Notes: a model not told the origin generated them from the sequence alone. A DNA stretch of 64,000 nt from Sphaerotilus mobilis (GCF_004216565.1 NZ_SGWV01000011.1:1-64000); one strand, 5' to 3'. Positions 44,372 through 53,470 are shown, numbered from the stretch's first letter. Program-made: numbers and translations.

Positions 44372-44968
44372 ATGAGTGACCAGCAAGTCGACCAGGCCAA
44401 GCGGACATGGCTGATTGCGTCGAGCTGCGCAGGTGCGATCGGCGGCGCGGCCGTTGCGGTGCCCTTCGTCAGCACATTTGCTCCGTCCGAGCGCGCCAAG
44501 GCGGCCGGTGCGGCCGTTGAGGTCGAGATCGGTGCCCTGCAGCCCGGTGAGAAGCTCACGGTCGAATGGCGTGGCAAGCCGGTCTGGATCGTGCGCCGCA
44601 CGCCCGAGCAACTGGCTGAACTGTCGAAGCTGGATGGCCAGCTCGCCGATCCCAACTCGGATCGCAAGGCCTACCCCACCCCCGAATACGCCAAGAACGC
44701 GGCCCGCTCGATCAAGCCCGAGTACCTCGTCGTCGTCGGCATCTGCTCGCATCTGGGCTGCTCGCCCAGCGACAAGTTCCAGGCCGGCCCGCAGCCCTCG
44801 CTGCCCGACGACTGGACCGGTGGCTTCCTGTGCCCCTGCCACGGTTCGACCTTCGACCTGGCTGGCCGCGTGTTCAAGAACAAGCCCGCGCCGGACAACC
44901 TCGAGGTGCCGCCGCACATGTACCTGTCCGACACCAAGCTGCTGATTGGTGAAGACAAGAAGGCCTGA
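44372..44968 (+). CDS. petA: Ubiquinol-cytochrome c reductase iron-sulfur subunit (Rieske protein)
   Basis: A 198-residue subunit of the cytochrome bc1 complex that carries electrons from ubiquinol to cytochrome c1. One membrane anchor (about residues 12-33) follows a Tat-like KRTWLIAS motif, with Lys-Arg where twin arginine is usual. The [2Fe-2S] ligands are in CSHLGC (about residue 128) and CPCHGS (about 154). The ATG at 44372 has GAGGA upstream. It is the first gene of petABC. Confidence 0.95.
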   Translation: MSDQQVDQAKRTWLIASSCAGAIGGAAVAVPFVSTFAPSERAKAAGAAVEVEIGALQPGEKLTVEWRGKPVWIVRRTPEQLAELSKLDGQLADPNSDRKAYPTPEYAKNAARSIKPEYLVVVGICSHLGCSPSDKFQAGPQPSLPDDWTGGFLCPCHGSTFDLAGRVFKNKPAPDNLEVPPHMYLSDTKLLIGEDKKA

Positions 44969-44986
44969 CGAGGAATCGAGGACAAC

Positions 44987-46387
44987 ATGGCTGAATTCAA
45001 AGAGGCTCCCGCCGACGCATCGGCGGCACTCAAGCTCCTGACCTGGGTCGACAACCGCTTTCCGGCGTCCAAGCTCTACAAGGAGCACCTGTCGGAGTAC
45101 TACGCACCGAAGAACTTCAACTTCTGGTACTTCTTCGGTTCGCTGGCGCTGCTGGTGCTGGTCATCCAGATCGTCACCGGCATCTTCCTGGTGATGCATT
45201 ACAAGCCGGATGCGGCGCTGGCCTTCGCATCGGTCGAATACATCATGCGAGATGTCCCATGGGGCTGGCTGGTGCGCTACATGCACTCAACCGGCGCCTC
45301 GGCCTTCTTCGTCGTGGTCTACCTGCACATGTACCGCGGCCTGATCTACGGCAGCTACCGCAAGCCGCGCGAACTGGTCTGGATCTTCGGCTGTGCGATC
45401 TTCCTGTGCCTGATGGCCGAAGCCTTCATGGGCTACCTGCTGCCGTGGGGCCAGATGTCCTACTGGGGCGCCCAGGTGATCGTCAACCTGTTCGCGGCCG
45501 TGCCCTTCGTGGGCGAGGACCTGGCGCTGCTGATCCGCGGTGACTATGTCGTCAGCGACGCGACGCTCAACCGCTTCTTCAGCTTCCACGTCATCGCCGT
45601 GCCGCTGGTGCTGCTGGGTCTGGTGGTTGCGCACATCATCGCGCTGCATGAGGTGGGTTCGAACAACCCCGATGGCGTCGAGATCAAAGCCAAGAAGGAC
45701 GAGCGCGGGATCCCGCTGGATGGCATCCCCTTCCACCCCTACTACTCGGTGCACGACATCATGGGTGTGGGCGGCTTCCTGATGATCTTCACCGCCATCG
45801 TGTTCTTCGGCCCCGAGCTGGGCGGCTATTTCCTGGAGTACAACAACTTCATTCCGGCCGACCCGCTGAAGACCCCTGCGCACATCGCGCCGGTCTGGTA
45901 CTTCACGCCGTTCTATTCGATGCTGCGTGCGACCACCGACGTGATGGTCAACGTGCTGAGCGTGATCGTTGCGCTCGGCGCTGTGCTGACGGTGCTCAAG
46001 GGCGGCCTGTCCGGCAAGGCCAAGGGCGCCGTGCTGATCGGTGCGCTGGTCGGCATCGCCCTGCTCAAGACCTTCGACGCGAAGTTCTGGGGCGTGGTGG
46101 TGATGGGCGGTGCGGTCATCATCCTGTTCTTCCTGCCTTGGCTGGACAAGAGCCCGGTCAAGTCGATCCGGTACCGTCCGACGTGGCACAGCTATCTGTA
46201 TGGCGTCTTCGTGGTGTTCTTCCTGGTGCTGGGCTACCTCGGCATCCAGCCGCCGTCGGACATCGGCACGCTGGTGGCCCAGGTCGGCACGCTGTTCTAT
46301 TTCGGCTTCTTCCTGCTGATGCCGTGGTGGAGCCAGATCGGCGAGTTCAAGCCGGTCCCGGACCGCGTCACGTTCGAAGCCCACTGA
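44987..46387 (+). CDS. petB: Ubiquinol-cytochrome c reductase cytochrome b subunit
   Basis: A 466-residue integral membrane subunit with about eight to nine helices, the two heme-binding histidine pairs in helices B and D (near MHSTGASAFFVVVYLHMYRG and SFHVIAVPLVLLGLVVAHIIALH) and the quinol-site PEWY-like region. The C-terminus is extended by about 30 residues compared with mitochondrial cytochrome b, as usual in betaproteobacteria. It starts 18 bases after petA and works with PetA and PetC in proton pumping. Confidence 0.95.
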   Translation: MAEFKEAPADASAALKLLTWVDNRFPASKLYKEHLSEYYAPKNFNFWYFFGSLALLVLVIQIVTGIFLVMHYKPDAALAFASVEYIMRDVPWGWLVRYMHSTGASAFFVVVYLHMYRGLIYGSYRKPRELVWIFGCAIFLCLMAEAFMGYLLPWGQMSYWGAQVIVNLFAAVPFVGEDLALLIRGDYVVSDATLNRFFSFHVIAVPLVLLGLVVAHIIALHEVGSNNPDGVEIKAKKDERGIPLDGIPFHPYYSVHDIMGVGGFLMIFTAIVFFGPELGGYFLEYNNFIPADPLKTPAHIAPVWYFTPFYSMLRATTDVMVNVLSVIVALGAVLTVLKGGLSGKAKGAVLIGALVGIALLKTFDAKFWGVVVMGGAVIILFFLPWLDKSPVKSIRYRPTWHSYLYGVFVVFFLVLGYLGIQPPSDIGTLVAQVGTLFYFGFFLLMPWWSQIGEFKPVPDRVTFEAH

Positions 46388-46412
46388 GTCGGCACACGGA
46401 GCCATCACCATC

Positions 46413-47195
46413 ATGATCAAGCGTATTGCCGCCTTGCTCGCTTCCCTGGTTGCCTGCGCCGCGTTGCTCGCGCCGGCCGCGCACGCCGCTGGCGGAGGCA
46501 TCGCCTGGGACAAGTTCCCGGCCGAAAAGATGCAGGACACCGCCGCCCTCCAGCGCGGCGCCCAGCTGTTCGTCAACTACTGCCTGAACTGTCACTCGGC
46601 CGCCTACATGCGCTACAACCGCATGCGCGACATCGGCTTGAGCGAAGAGCAGATCAAGGCCAACCTGATGTTCGCCACCGAGAAGGTCGGCGACGTCATG
46701 AAGGTCAACCTCGATCCGCGTCAGGCCAAGGACTGGTTCGGTGCCACGCCGCCCGACCTGACCGTGATCGCCCGTTCGCGCGCTGGTTCGGGTGGCTCGG
46801 GCGCCGACTACCTCTACACCTACCTGCGCACCTACTACGTCGACGACACCAAGGCGACCGGCTGGAACAACCTGGCCTTCCCGAGCGTGGGCATGCCCCA
46901 TGTGCTGTGGGAACTGCAGGGCATGCGCCGTGCGGTCTACGAGGATCAGGTCGACGCGCACGATCCGAACAAGAAGATCCACGTCTTCAAGGGCTTCGAG
47001 CAGGTCACCCCCGGCAAGCTGAACGCGCTGGCCTATGACAGCGCGGTCGGCGACCTGGTGGCCTACCTGCAATGGATGGGCGAGCCCGCACAGACCACCC
47101 GCGTCAAGCTGGGTGTCTGGGTGCTGCTGTTCCTGACGATCTTCACGACGATTGCCTGGCGCCTGAACGCGGCGTTCTGGAAAGACGTGAAGTGA
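46413..47195 (+). CDS. petC: Ubiquinol-cytochrome c reductase cytochrome c1 subunit
   Basis: A 260-residue periplasmic cytochrome with signal peptide (ASLVACAALLAPAAHAA, cleavage near residue 26), one c-type heme site CLNCH (about residues 56-60) and a C-terminal anchor helix ending WRLNAAFWKDVK. It accepts electrons from the Rieske protein and passes them to a soluble cytochrome c. It starts 25 bases after petB. Confidence 0.94.
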   Translation: MIKRIAALLASLVACAALLAPAAHAAGGGIAWDKFPAEKMQDTAALQRGAQLFVNYCLNCHSAAYMRYNRMRDIGLSEEQIKANLMFATEKVGDVMKVNLDPRQAKDWFGATPPDLTVIARSRAGSGGSGADYLYTYLRTYYVDDTKATGWNNLAFPSVGMPHVLWELQGMRRAVYEDQVDAHDPNKKIHVFKGFEQVTPGKLNALAYDSAVGDLVAYLQWMGEPAQTTRVKLGVWVLLFLTIFTTIAWRLNAAFWKDVK

Positions 47196-47320
47196 CGGCC
47201 TGACCGCCAGGGGCCCCTCAGAGGCCCTCGGCGTGGGCGCGCAGTGGCGGGCAACCGTTGCTGCGCGATTTTGTTTTTGTGTCCCGCCTTTTGTGCGTCC
47301 TCTTGGGAGCGACTCCAGCC

Positions 47321-47935
47321 ATGATGGTCCTCTACTCCGGCACCACCTGCCCCTATTCGCATCGTTGCCGTTTCGTCCTGTTCGAGAAGGGCATGGATTT
47401 CGAGATCCGCGATGTCGACCTGTTCGCCAAGCCCGAGGACATCGCGCTGATGAACCCGTACAACGAGGTTCCGATCCTGGTTGAGCGCGAACTGATCCTG
47501 TACGAATCGCACATCATCAACGAGTACATCGACGAGCGCTTCCCGCACCCGCAGCTGATGCCCGGTGACCCGGTGGCACGTGCCCGTGTGCGCTTGTTCC
47601 TCTTCAACTTCGAGAAGGAACTGTTCGCCCACGTCAACGTGCTGGAAGGCCGTGGCGTGCCCAAGGGCAACGACAAGCAGTTGGAGAAAGCCCGTTCGCA
47701 GATCCGCGACCGCCTGACCCAGCTCGCGCCGATCTTCCTGAAGAACAAGTTCATGCTGGGCGACGACTTCTCGATGCTCGATGTGGCCATCGCGCCGCTG
47801 CTCTGGCGCCTGGACTACTACGGCATCGACCTGTCGAAGAACGCGGCGCCGCTGCTGAAGTACGCCGAGCGCATCTTCTCGCGCCCGGCCTACATCGAGG
47901 CACTGACGCCGTCCGAGAAGGTGATGCGCAAGTAA
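47321..47935 (+). CDS. sspA: Stringent starvation protein A homologue (GST-like)
   Basis: A 204-residue glutathione-S-transferase-fold protein that binds RNA polymerase in enterobacteria. It has the thioredoxin-like N-terminal part with GTTCPYSHRCRFVLFEKGM and the C-terminal helical domain ending in RIFSRPAYIEALTPSEK, both usual for SspA. GGGAGC precedes the ATG at 47321 (a second ATG follows at once). It follows petC and precedes sspB, a betaproteobacterial arrangement. Confidence 0.9.
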   Translation: MMVLYSGTTCPYSHRCRFVLFEKGMDFEIRDVDLFAKPEDIALMNPYNEVPILVERELILYESHIINEYIDERFPHPQLMPGDPVARARVRLFLFNFEKELFAHVNVLEGRGVPKGNDKQLEKARSQIRDRLTQLAPIFLKNKFMLGDDFSMLDVAIAPLLWRLDYYGIDLSKNAAPLLKYAERIFSRPAYIEALTPSEKVMRK

Positions 47936-47950
47936 GAAGGCGCTGCGACG

Positions 47951-48517
47951 ATGCCCATCCCGACCGCACCGGACGCCCAGGCGTCCTCGACCCGGCCCTA
48001 CCTGATCCGGGCTTTGCACGACTGGTGCACCGACAACGGCTACACGCCCTACATCGCCGTCTACGTCGATGCGAGCGTGCAGGTGCCGATGGAGTACGTG
48101 AAGAACCACGAGATCGTGCTCAACGTCGGCATCGACGCCACCAATGGCCTGAGCCTCGGCAACGACTATGTCGAGTTCAAGGCCCGGTTTGGCGGCGTCG
48201 CGCGCGACATCATCGTGCCGGTCGACCACGTCATCGCCATCTACGCCCGCGAGAACGGCCAGGGCATGGCCTTCCCGGTGCCGACCGAATCGACGCCGAT
48301 CGTCGGTGGCGACCAGGTCGGCGGCCCGTCCGACGGCGCGCAGGCACAGACCCAGGACGGCGCGCCGGCACCGGTGGTCGGGCTGCGTCTGGCCAGCGTG
48401 CCGGGCACGGATGCCTCGACGGCCGAGGGCGTGGCCGACACCAACGGCGGCGATGACGACCCCGTGCCGCCGACATCGGGCGGGGCTCCCCGGCCCTCGC
48501 TCAAGCGCATCAAGTAG
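47951..48517 (+). CDS. sspB: ClpXP protease specificity-enhancing factor SspB
   Basis: A 188-residue adaptor that delivers ssrA-tagged proteins to ClpXP. The substrate-binding fold covers about residues 15-110 (YLIRALHDWCTDNGYTPYI, VPMEYVKNHEIVLNV, DIIVPVDHVIAIYARENGQG), followed by an acidic disordered linker and the C-terminal ClpX-docking tail RPSLKRIK. It starts 15 bases after sspA and should be co-transcribed. Confidence 0.92.
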   Translation: MPIPTAPDAQASSTRPYLIRALHDWCTDNGYTPYIAVYVDASVQVPMEYVKNHEIVLNVGIDATNGLSLGNDYVEFKARFGGVARDIIVPVDHVIAIYARENGQGMAFPVPTESTPIVGGDQVGGPSDGAQAQTQDGAPAPVVGLRLASVPGTDASTAEGVADTNGGDDDPVPPTSGGAPRPSLKRIK

Positions 48518-48566
48518 GCCTGCCCGGCGGCTCTCGCAGCCCTGCAGGACCCCACGAGACGCCCTC

Positions 48567-48572
48567 TACAAT
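48567..48572 (+). promoter_or_regulatory. Putative -10 element for tRNA-Thr
   Basis: TACAAT is 30 bases before the tRNA start in the same CTACAAT context as the argD box. No good -35 is seen. Confidence 0.4.
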
Positions 48573-48601
48573 CGCGCCTCGTTTCACGTCTGACCGACGC
48601 A

Positions 48602-48677
48602 GCCGGCTTAGCTCAGCTGGTAGAGCACCCGCCTTGTAAGCGGAAGGTCGTCCGTTCGATTCGGACAGCCGGCACCA
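48602..48677 (+). tRNA. tRNA-Thr (UGU)
   Basis: A full 76-base cloverleaf: acceptor stem GCCGGCT with AGCCGGC, D-loop CAGCTGG, anticodon loop CTTGTAA giving anticodon TGT (reads ACA and probably other Thr codons), and T-loop GTTCGAT. The CCA end (48675-48677) is encoded in the DNA. It follows sspB by 84 bases. Confidence 0.97.
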
Positions 48678-48714
48678 ACGCTGCGTCAACCACCTCCCGT
48701 CCCACGACACCGCG

Positions 48715-49113
48715 ATGAAACGATCCCTGTGGATGCTGGCCGGCGCGATCAGCCTGATCGTCGGCATCGTCGGGATCGTGGTGCCGCTGTTGCCCACCAC
48801 CCCCTTTGTGTTGCTCGCGGCCGCCTGTTGGTCACGCGGCAGCGCGCGCTGGGAGCGCTGGCTGCTGGCCCATCCCCGCTTCGGCCCGATGGTGATCGGC
48901 TGGCGCCGTGACCGTGCCATTCCGTTGCGGGCCAAGCAGATGGCCACCGTGATGATGGCCGCCGGCAGCGCCTGGGCCTGGACCCGCCTGCCGAGTCTGC
49001 CCTGGCTGCCTGCGCTGTGCTGCGCGGCCGTGCTGGTCTGGATGTGGCGACGTCCGAGCGCACCGCCCGAGGTTCAGGCGCCCGCCTCGTCTTCGAACAA
49101 GGACATCGAGTAG
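48715..49113 (+). CDS. DUF454 (YbaN-like) membrane protein
   Basis: A 132-residue protein with three or four hydrophobic segments; the motif GIVGIVVPLLPTTPFVLLAA near residue 20 and SARWERWLLAHPRFGPMV are diagnostic of the DUF454/YbaN family. Its function is unproven. It starts 37 bases after the tRNA and overlaps the 3' end of dinB on the other strand by 40 bases. Confidence 0.85.
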   Translation: MKRSLWMLAGAISLIVGIVGIVVPLLPTTPFVLLAAACWSRGSARWERWLLAHPRFGPMVIGWRRDRAIPLRAKQMATVMMAAGSAWAWTRLPSLPWLPALCCAAVLVWMWRRPSAPPEVQAPASSSNKDIE

Positions 49114-50336
49114 CCATCGCCGCCGTTGCCGCTCGGCACCCGTGGCTTGGCTGCGGACGCCGTCGCGGCCTTCTGAGGCGCTGTTGCCGCTGGTTCCTGG
49201 ACGATCGCACCCGGCCGGCTCAGGTTGCCAACCCGCACGCCCAGCAGCCGGATCCGGCGTGACAGCGTGATGCGCTTGAGGCACTGCCCGGCCGCCGCGC
49301 GGATCACCGCGCCGTCGTCTGTGGGCCCGGGCAGCGTCAGGTCGCGGGTGACGGTGCGGAAGTCGTCGAAGCGCAGCTTGATGCCCACCGTGCGCCCGAC
49401 ATAGCCCTTGCGCGCGAGGTCGTCGCCGACCCGTTGGCACAGCGTCGTGAAGATGTCGGACAGCCGGCTGCGGTCGTTGCGCGGGTGCAGGTCGCGATCG
49501 AAGGTGGTTTCGCGGCTCATCGACACCGGTTCGCTGTTGCGCACCACGGGCCGGTCGTCGCGGCCGTGGGCAGCCTCCAGCAACCACGCGCCGTGGTGTT
49601 CGCCGAAGTGCTCAACCAGCCAGGCCAGCGGCTGTTGCGCGAGTGCGCCGATGGTTGGCACACCCAGCTCGATCAAACGCGCGCTCGCCTTCGGACCGAC
49701 GCCATGGATCCGCCCGACCGGCAGCGGCCAGATCCGCGTGGCGATGTCCTCGGGCATGACCACCGTCAGGCCGTCGGGCTTGTCCAGGTCGCTGGCGATC
49801 TTGGACAGCAGCTTGTTGGGCGACAGGCCGATCGAGCAGCTCAGGCCGGTCGCGGCGCGCACGTTGTTCTTCAGCTCCCGGGCGATCGCGCGCAAGCCAC
49901 CCAGCGGGTCGTGTCCGACCGCCTCACGCGCGCCGGGCAGGTCGCTCAGGTCGATGTAGATCTCGTCGATGCCGCGGTCCTCGATGGTCGGCGCCAGTTC
50001 GGCCACCGCTGCCTTGAACAGCCGCGACATGCGCCGGTACTCGTCGAAATCCGCCGGAAGCAGGACGGCGTGCGGCGCCAGCACAGCGGCCTTCATCAGC
50101 CCCATGCCGGAGTGGACGCCGAAGGCGCGCGCTTCGTAGGTCGCGGTCGTCACCACGCCCCGACCGACGTAGCCAGTGAGTGGCGCGCCCTCCAGCGCAT
50201 CGGCCGGAGCCGACCGCCGCCCACCCACCACCACCGCCTTGCCCCGCAACCCGGGACGACGCGCCAATTCGACCGATGCATAGAACGCGTCCATGTCGAG
50301 GTGTGCGATCAGCCGATCGGGGAGGGGAGATGTCAC
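49074..50336 (-). CDS. dinB: DNA polymerase IV
   Basis: A Y-family translesion polymerase of 420 residues from the chosen start. The catalytic acidic residues are in HLDMDAFYAS and GIDEIYIDLS. The palm-thumb HhH motif (GRIHGVGPKASARL) and a little-finger domain are present. The C-terminal tail SMSLFEDEAGA resembles a clamp-binding motif. The GTG at 50336 is preferred over farther upstream codons (up to 50483), which would add 49 residues without family resemblance and reach into the divergent promoter region. The gene is divergent from the DUF5666 lipoprotein. Confidence 0.92.
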   Translation of the reverse strand: MTSPLPDRLIAHLDMDAFYASVELARRPGLRGKAVVVGGRRSAPADALEGAPLTGYVGRGVVTTATYEARAFGVHSGMGLMKAAVLAPHAVLLPADFDEYRRMSRLFKAAVAELAPTIEDRGIDEIYIDLSDLPGAREAVGHDPLGGLRAIARELKNNVRAATGLSCSIGLSPNKLLSKIASDLDKPDGLTVVMPEDIATRIWPLPVGRIHGVGPKASARLIELGVPTIGALAQQPLAWLVEHFGEHHGAWLLEAAHGRDDRPVVRNSEPVSMSRETTFDRDLHPRNDRSRLSDIFTTLCQRVGDDLARKGYVGRTVGIKLRFDDFRTVTRDLTLPGPTDDGAVIRAAAGQCLKRITLSRRIRLLGVRVGNLSRPGAIVQEPAATAPQKAATASAAKPRVPSGNGGDGYSMSLFEDEAGA

Positions 50337-50486
50337 GGTTGTTGCGTCGGACGCGCGTTCAGCTTGGCAAGTTTGACTTACAAGAGAGGCTTGCGAACCG
50401 ACGCAGAAGATGGGATGATTTCCCACATCGAAGGCCAGAAGACACAGACCACCCGTCTCAGCCGCCGCAAACCAAGGAGTCACACC

Positions 50487-51779
50487 ATGTCACCACAGAT
50501 CTCTCGAGACACCGTTGCGCCGGCCAAGCGCGTTTTGCAACTGACGCTGGCTGGCGTGTTCGCTGCCGTGATCGCGGCCTGCGGCGGCGGCGGTGTGGGC
50601 GCGGGCGGCACCGGCGCCACGGCATCCGGCACGGTCAATGGCTTTGGTTCGGTGGTCATCGGTGGCGTGCGCTACGACGACAGCGGCATCTCGGTCTCGG
50701 GCGAGGACGCGTCGGACGACAGCAAGCTGCGTCTGGGCATGTCGGTGGACGTCTCTTTTGATGACAGCAGCTGCACCACCGCCGCCACGCCTGTCTGCGT
50801 CGCAAAGGCCTTCGAGATTCACAGCGATCTGGCTGGTGAAGTGACCGCCGACACGCTGGACGTGAATGGCAACGGCACGATCGAAGTGTTGGGACAGACC
50901 ATCGCGGTGACGAACAACACCTTCATCCACCGCTCGTCGGGCGTGTCATCCGCGCTGGGTCTGGGTACTGGCCAGATCGTCAAGGTCCACGGCCGTCGCG
51001 CCGCGGCTGCCGCCGCCACCGACTGGGTCGCCACCTATATCGAGATCAAGGCCGCGACCGATGCGGGTCTCGCCGGGCTGAGTAGCAGCTTCCAGTTCCG
51101 CCTCGCCGGTGCACTGACCGGCACCGCTGGTAACTACCAGATCGGCGGAGAGCCGGTCGACTTGACCGGGATCACCGTGCCGAGCGGCACAAACCCGTTC
51201 GTGCGCGTGCGCATCACGCCGGCAGCCGTTAGACCCGCCAACGGCTGGGACGTCGCGGAGCTCAAGTCGCAGCGCAGCCGTTCGCTGGAGCGCCGTGACC
51301 GTTCGCGTGTCGAAGTGCAGGGCTATGTTGAGTCGGCTGATGTTGATGCCGTAGCGAATACCACCACCCTCGTCATCAATGGCGTTGATGTCAAGGTCTC
51401 GGGAAGGTTGGGCGCCGTGGAATTCGAAGGCAGCGGCTTGGACTACGCGGCTTTGGCGGCCACCTCTGCGCTGCTCGAGGTGAAGGGCACCATTGACGTG
51501 AATGGCGTCCTGATCGCCACGAAGATTGAGTTGGAAGACGAGAATGAACGCGAGTTCTATGCCCTCGCCACGGAGATCGGACGCGTGGACACCGTTGCCA
51601 ACACCTTCGTCGTCACCAAGCGCAACACCGATCCCATCACCGTGACTTACAGCGATACCACCCCTGGCGTGCTCGAAGTGAGTGAAGCCAGTCTCGGCAC
51701 CCAGAAACTCGAGATCAAGGGCAATCTCGACCGCGCCACCGGCAACCTGATCGCCACCCGCATCAAGCGCGAAGACTGA
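50487..51779 (+). CDS. DUF5666-domain lipoprotein
   Basis: A 430-residue exported lipoprotein. The signal ends in LAGVFAAVIAAC with Cys as the lipidated residue, followed by a Gly-rich linker. The mature protein consists of several repeats of short beta-rich OB-like modules (GTVNGFGSVVIGGVRYDDSG, LAGEVTADTLDVNGNGTIEV, VQGYVESADVDAVANTTTLV), matching the DUF5666 family of unknown function. It has an ideal AAGGAG site 8 bases before the ATG. Probably on the outer membrane or periplasmic side. A strong terminator follows. Confidence 0.82.
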   Translation: MSPQISRDTVAPAKRVLQLTLAGVFAAVIAACGGGGVGAGGTGATASGTVNGFGSVVIGGVRYDDSGISVSGEDASDDSKLRLGMSVDVSFDDSSCTTAATPVCVAKAFEIHSDLAGEVTADTLDVNGNGTIEVLGQTIAVTNNTFIHRSSGVSSALGLGTGQIVKVHGRRAAAAAATDWVATYIEIKAATDAGLAGLSSSFQFRLAGALTGTAGNYQIGGEPVDLTGITVPSGTNPFVRVRITPAAVRPANGWDVAELKSQRSRSLERRDRSRVEVQGYVESADVDAVANTTTLVINGVDVKVSGRLGAVEFEGSGLDYAALAATSALLEVKGTIDVNGVLIATKIELEDENEREFYALATEIGRVDTVANTFVVTKRNTDPITVTYSDTTPGVLEVSEASLGTQKLEIKGNLDRATGNLIATRIKRED

Positions 51780-51805
51780 CACCACCCGAGTCTCGACACG
51801 ACACG

Positions 51806-51838
51806 ACCCCACGGCCCCCCGCCGTGGGGTTTTTCTTT
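51806..51838 (+). terminator. Rho-independent terminator after the DUF5666 lipoprotein gene
   Basis: ACCCCACGGC (51806-51815) pairs with GCCGTGGGGT (51821-51830), a 10-base perfect stem with a C5 loop, followed by TTTTCTTTG. It lies 26 bases after the lipoprotein stop. Confidence 0.9.
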
Positions 51839-51863
51839 GTGCGAAGGCCTTTCACCCCCTGCC

Positions 51864-51869
51864 TAGAAT
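51864..51869 (+). promoter_or_regulatory. Putative -10 element of tldD, possible leaderless mRNA
   Basis: TAGAAT ends only 6 bases before the tldD ATG, and no ribosome-binding site lies between. If active, transcription would start at or within one base of the ATG. Confidence 0.4.
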
Positions 51870-51875
51870 GGCTCC

Positions 51876-53339
51876 ATGATCTCCCGCGAACCCACCCTCG
51901 AACGCCTCGTCATCGCCCGCCAGCTGCTGCTCGAGCCTTATGGCCTGAGTGATGCGCACCTCAGCCGGGCGCTCAACACGATCGCGGCGCACAAGGTCGA
52001 CGATGCCGACCTCTACTTCCAGTACACCCGCAGCGAGGGCTGGAGTCTGGAGGAGGGCATCGTCAAGAGCGGCAGCTTCAGCATCGACCAGGGTGTGGGC
52101 GTGCGGGCGGTGGCGGGCGAGAAGACCGCCTTCGCCTACTCGGACGACATCTCCGAAGCCGCGCTGTTGGATGCCGCGCGCACGGTGCGCAGCATCGCGG
52201 CGGCCGGGCAGAGCAGGCGCGTCAAGGTCGACACGCCGCAGCAGGTCGCGGCCAGCCGCAGCCTCTACGCAGGCATGGACCCGATCGCGACGCTGGACAG
52301 CGCCGCCAAGGTTGCGCTGCTCGAACGGGTCGAGCGCATGGCGCGCGCCAAGGACCCGCGTGTGGTGCAGGTCATGGCCGGCCTGGCCGGTGAATACGAC
52401 GTCGTGCTGATCGCCCGCGCCGACGGCACGCTGGCGGCTGATGTGCGCCCGCTGGTGCGGCTGTCGGTCACGGTGATCGCCGAGCAGAACGGTCGGCGCG
52501 AAATCGGCTCGGCCGGTGGTGGTGGCCGCTTCGGCATGGGCCACTTCCAGGACGACGTCATCACCCGCTACGTCGACCAGGCCGTGCAGGCGGCGCTGAC
52601 CAACCTCGACAGCCAGGCCGCGCCGGCTGGCGAGATGACCGTCGTGCTGGGCTCGGGCTGGCCCGGCATCCTGCTGCACGAGGCCGTTGGCCACGGGCTG
52701 GAAGGCGACTTCAACCGCAAGGGTTCGAGCACCTTCGCCGGCCGCATCGGCCAGCGCGTGGCGGCCAAGGGCGTGACCGTGCTCGATGACGGCACGCTGG
52801 CCGACCGGCGCGGCTCGCTCAACATCGACGACGAGGGCCATGCCTCGCAGCGCAACGTGCTGATCGAGGACGGCATCCTCAAGGGCTACATCCAGGACGC
52901 CACCAATGCCCGTCTGATGAAGGTCGCTCCGACCGGCAACGGCCGCCGCGAGAGCTACGCCCACGTGCCGATGCCGCGCATGACCAACACCTACATGCTG
53001 CCGGGTGACAAGACGCCCGAGGAGATCATCGCCAGCATCGATCGCGGCCTGTACGCGAGCAACTTCGGCGGCGGCCAGGTCGACATCACCAGCGGCAAGT
53101 TCGTGTTCTCGGCGAGCGAAGCCTGGTGGGTCGAGAAGGGCAAGCTGCTCTACCCGGTCAAGGGCGCGACGCTGATCGGCAATGGCCCGGACGCTATGAA
53201 CCGCGTCTCGATGATCGGCAACGACATGGCGCTGGACCCTGGCGTGGGCACCTGCGGCAAGGAAGGCCAGAGCGTGCCGGTGGGCGTTGGCCAGCCGACC
53301 CTGCGCATCGACGGCATCACCGTGGGCGGCACCGGCTGA
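51876..53339 (+). CDS. tldD: Metalloprotease TldD
   Basis: A 487-residue cytosolic zinc protease subunit that acts with TldE (PmbA) on small peptides and antitoxins such as CcdA; tldE is not seen here. The zinc motif HEAVGH with downstream Glu is at about residues 268-273, in the LLHEAVGHGLEGDFNRKGSS block. The family-typical opening DADLYFQYTRSEGWSLEEG fits. The start at 51876 gives normal length (about 480-490 residues). Confidence 0.95.
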   Translation: MISREPTLERLVIARQLLLEPYGLSDAHLSRALNTIAAHKVDDADLYFQYTRSEGWSLEEGIVKSGSFSIDQGVGVRAVAGEKTAFAYSDDISEAALLDAARTVRSIAAAGQSRRVKVDTPQQVAASRSLYAGMDPIATLDSAAKVALLERVERMARAKDPRVVQVMAGLAGEYDVVLIARADGTLAADVRPLVRLSVTVIAEQNGRREIGSAGGGGRFGMGHFQDDVITRYVDQAVQAALTNLDSQAAPAGEMTVVLGSGWPGILLHEAVGHGLEGDFNRKGSSTFAGRIGQRVAAKGVTVLDDGTLADRRGSLNIDDEGHASQRNVLIEDGILKGYIQDATNARLMKVAPTGNGRRESYAHVPMPRMTNTYMLPGDKTPEEIIASIDRGLYASNFGGGQVDITSGKFVFSASEAWWVEKGKLLYPVKGATLIGNGPDAMNRVSMIGNDMALDPGVGTCGKEGQSVPVGVGQPTLRIDGITVGGTG

Positions 53340-53388
53340 CGCGCGCTCCTGCGGAAAGCACGTAGGCCAGGCGTCAGGGGCCGCGTGC

Positions 53389-53394
53389 TAAAGT
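53389..53394 (+). promoter_or_regulatory. Putative -10 element of the aroG leader
   Basis: TAAAGT lies 7 bases before the leader-peptide ATG, so a transcript would start at or near that ATG. No clear -35 is visible. A box this close mirrors that of tldD. Confidence 0.3.
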
Positions 53395-53401
53395 CATTGG
53401 C

Positions 53402-53470
53402 ATGTCTCGGCACTCGTTTTTCTTTGCGACCTTTTGGTTCTCACCCCGCACCGGCGGAGGAGAGGCCTGA
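53402..53470 (+). CDS. Phenylalanine-rich leader peptide of the aroG attenuator
   Basis: A 22-codon open frame that encodes Phe at codons 6, 7, 8, 11 and 13 and Trp at codon 12, then Ser-Pro-Arg-Thr-Gly-Gly-Gly-Glu-Ala and TGA. Such a run of codons for the end-product amino acid is the signature of attenuator leaders (compare pheL and trpL). A terminator hairpin follows 33 bases after its stop and the DAHP synthase gene lies beyond. Low charged tRNA-Phe should stall ribosomes at codons 6-13 and favour readthrough. Confidence 0.75.
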   Translation: MSRHSFFFATFWFSPRTGGGEA

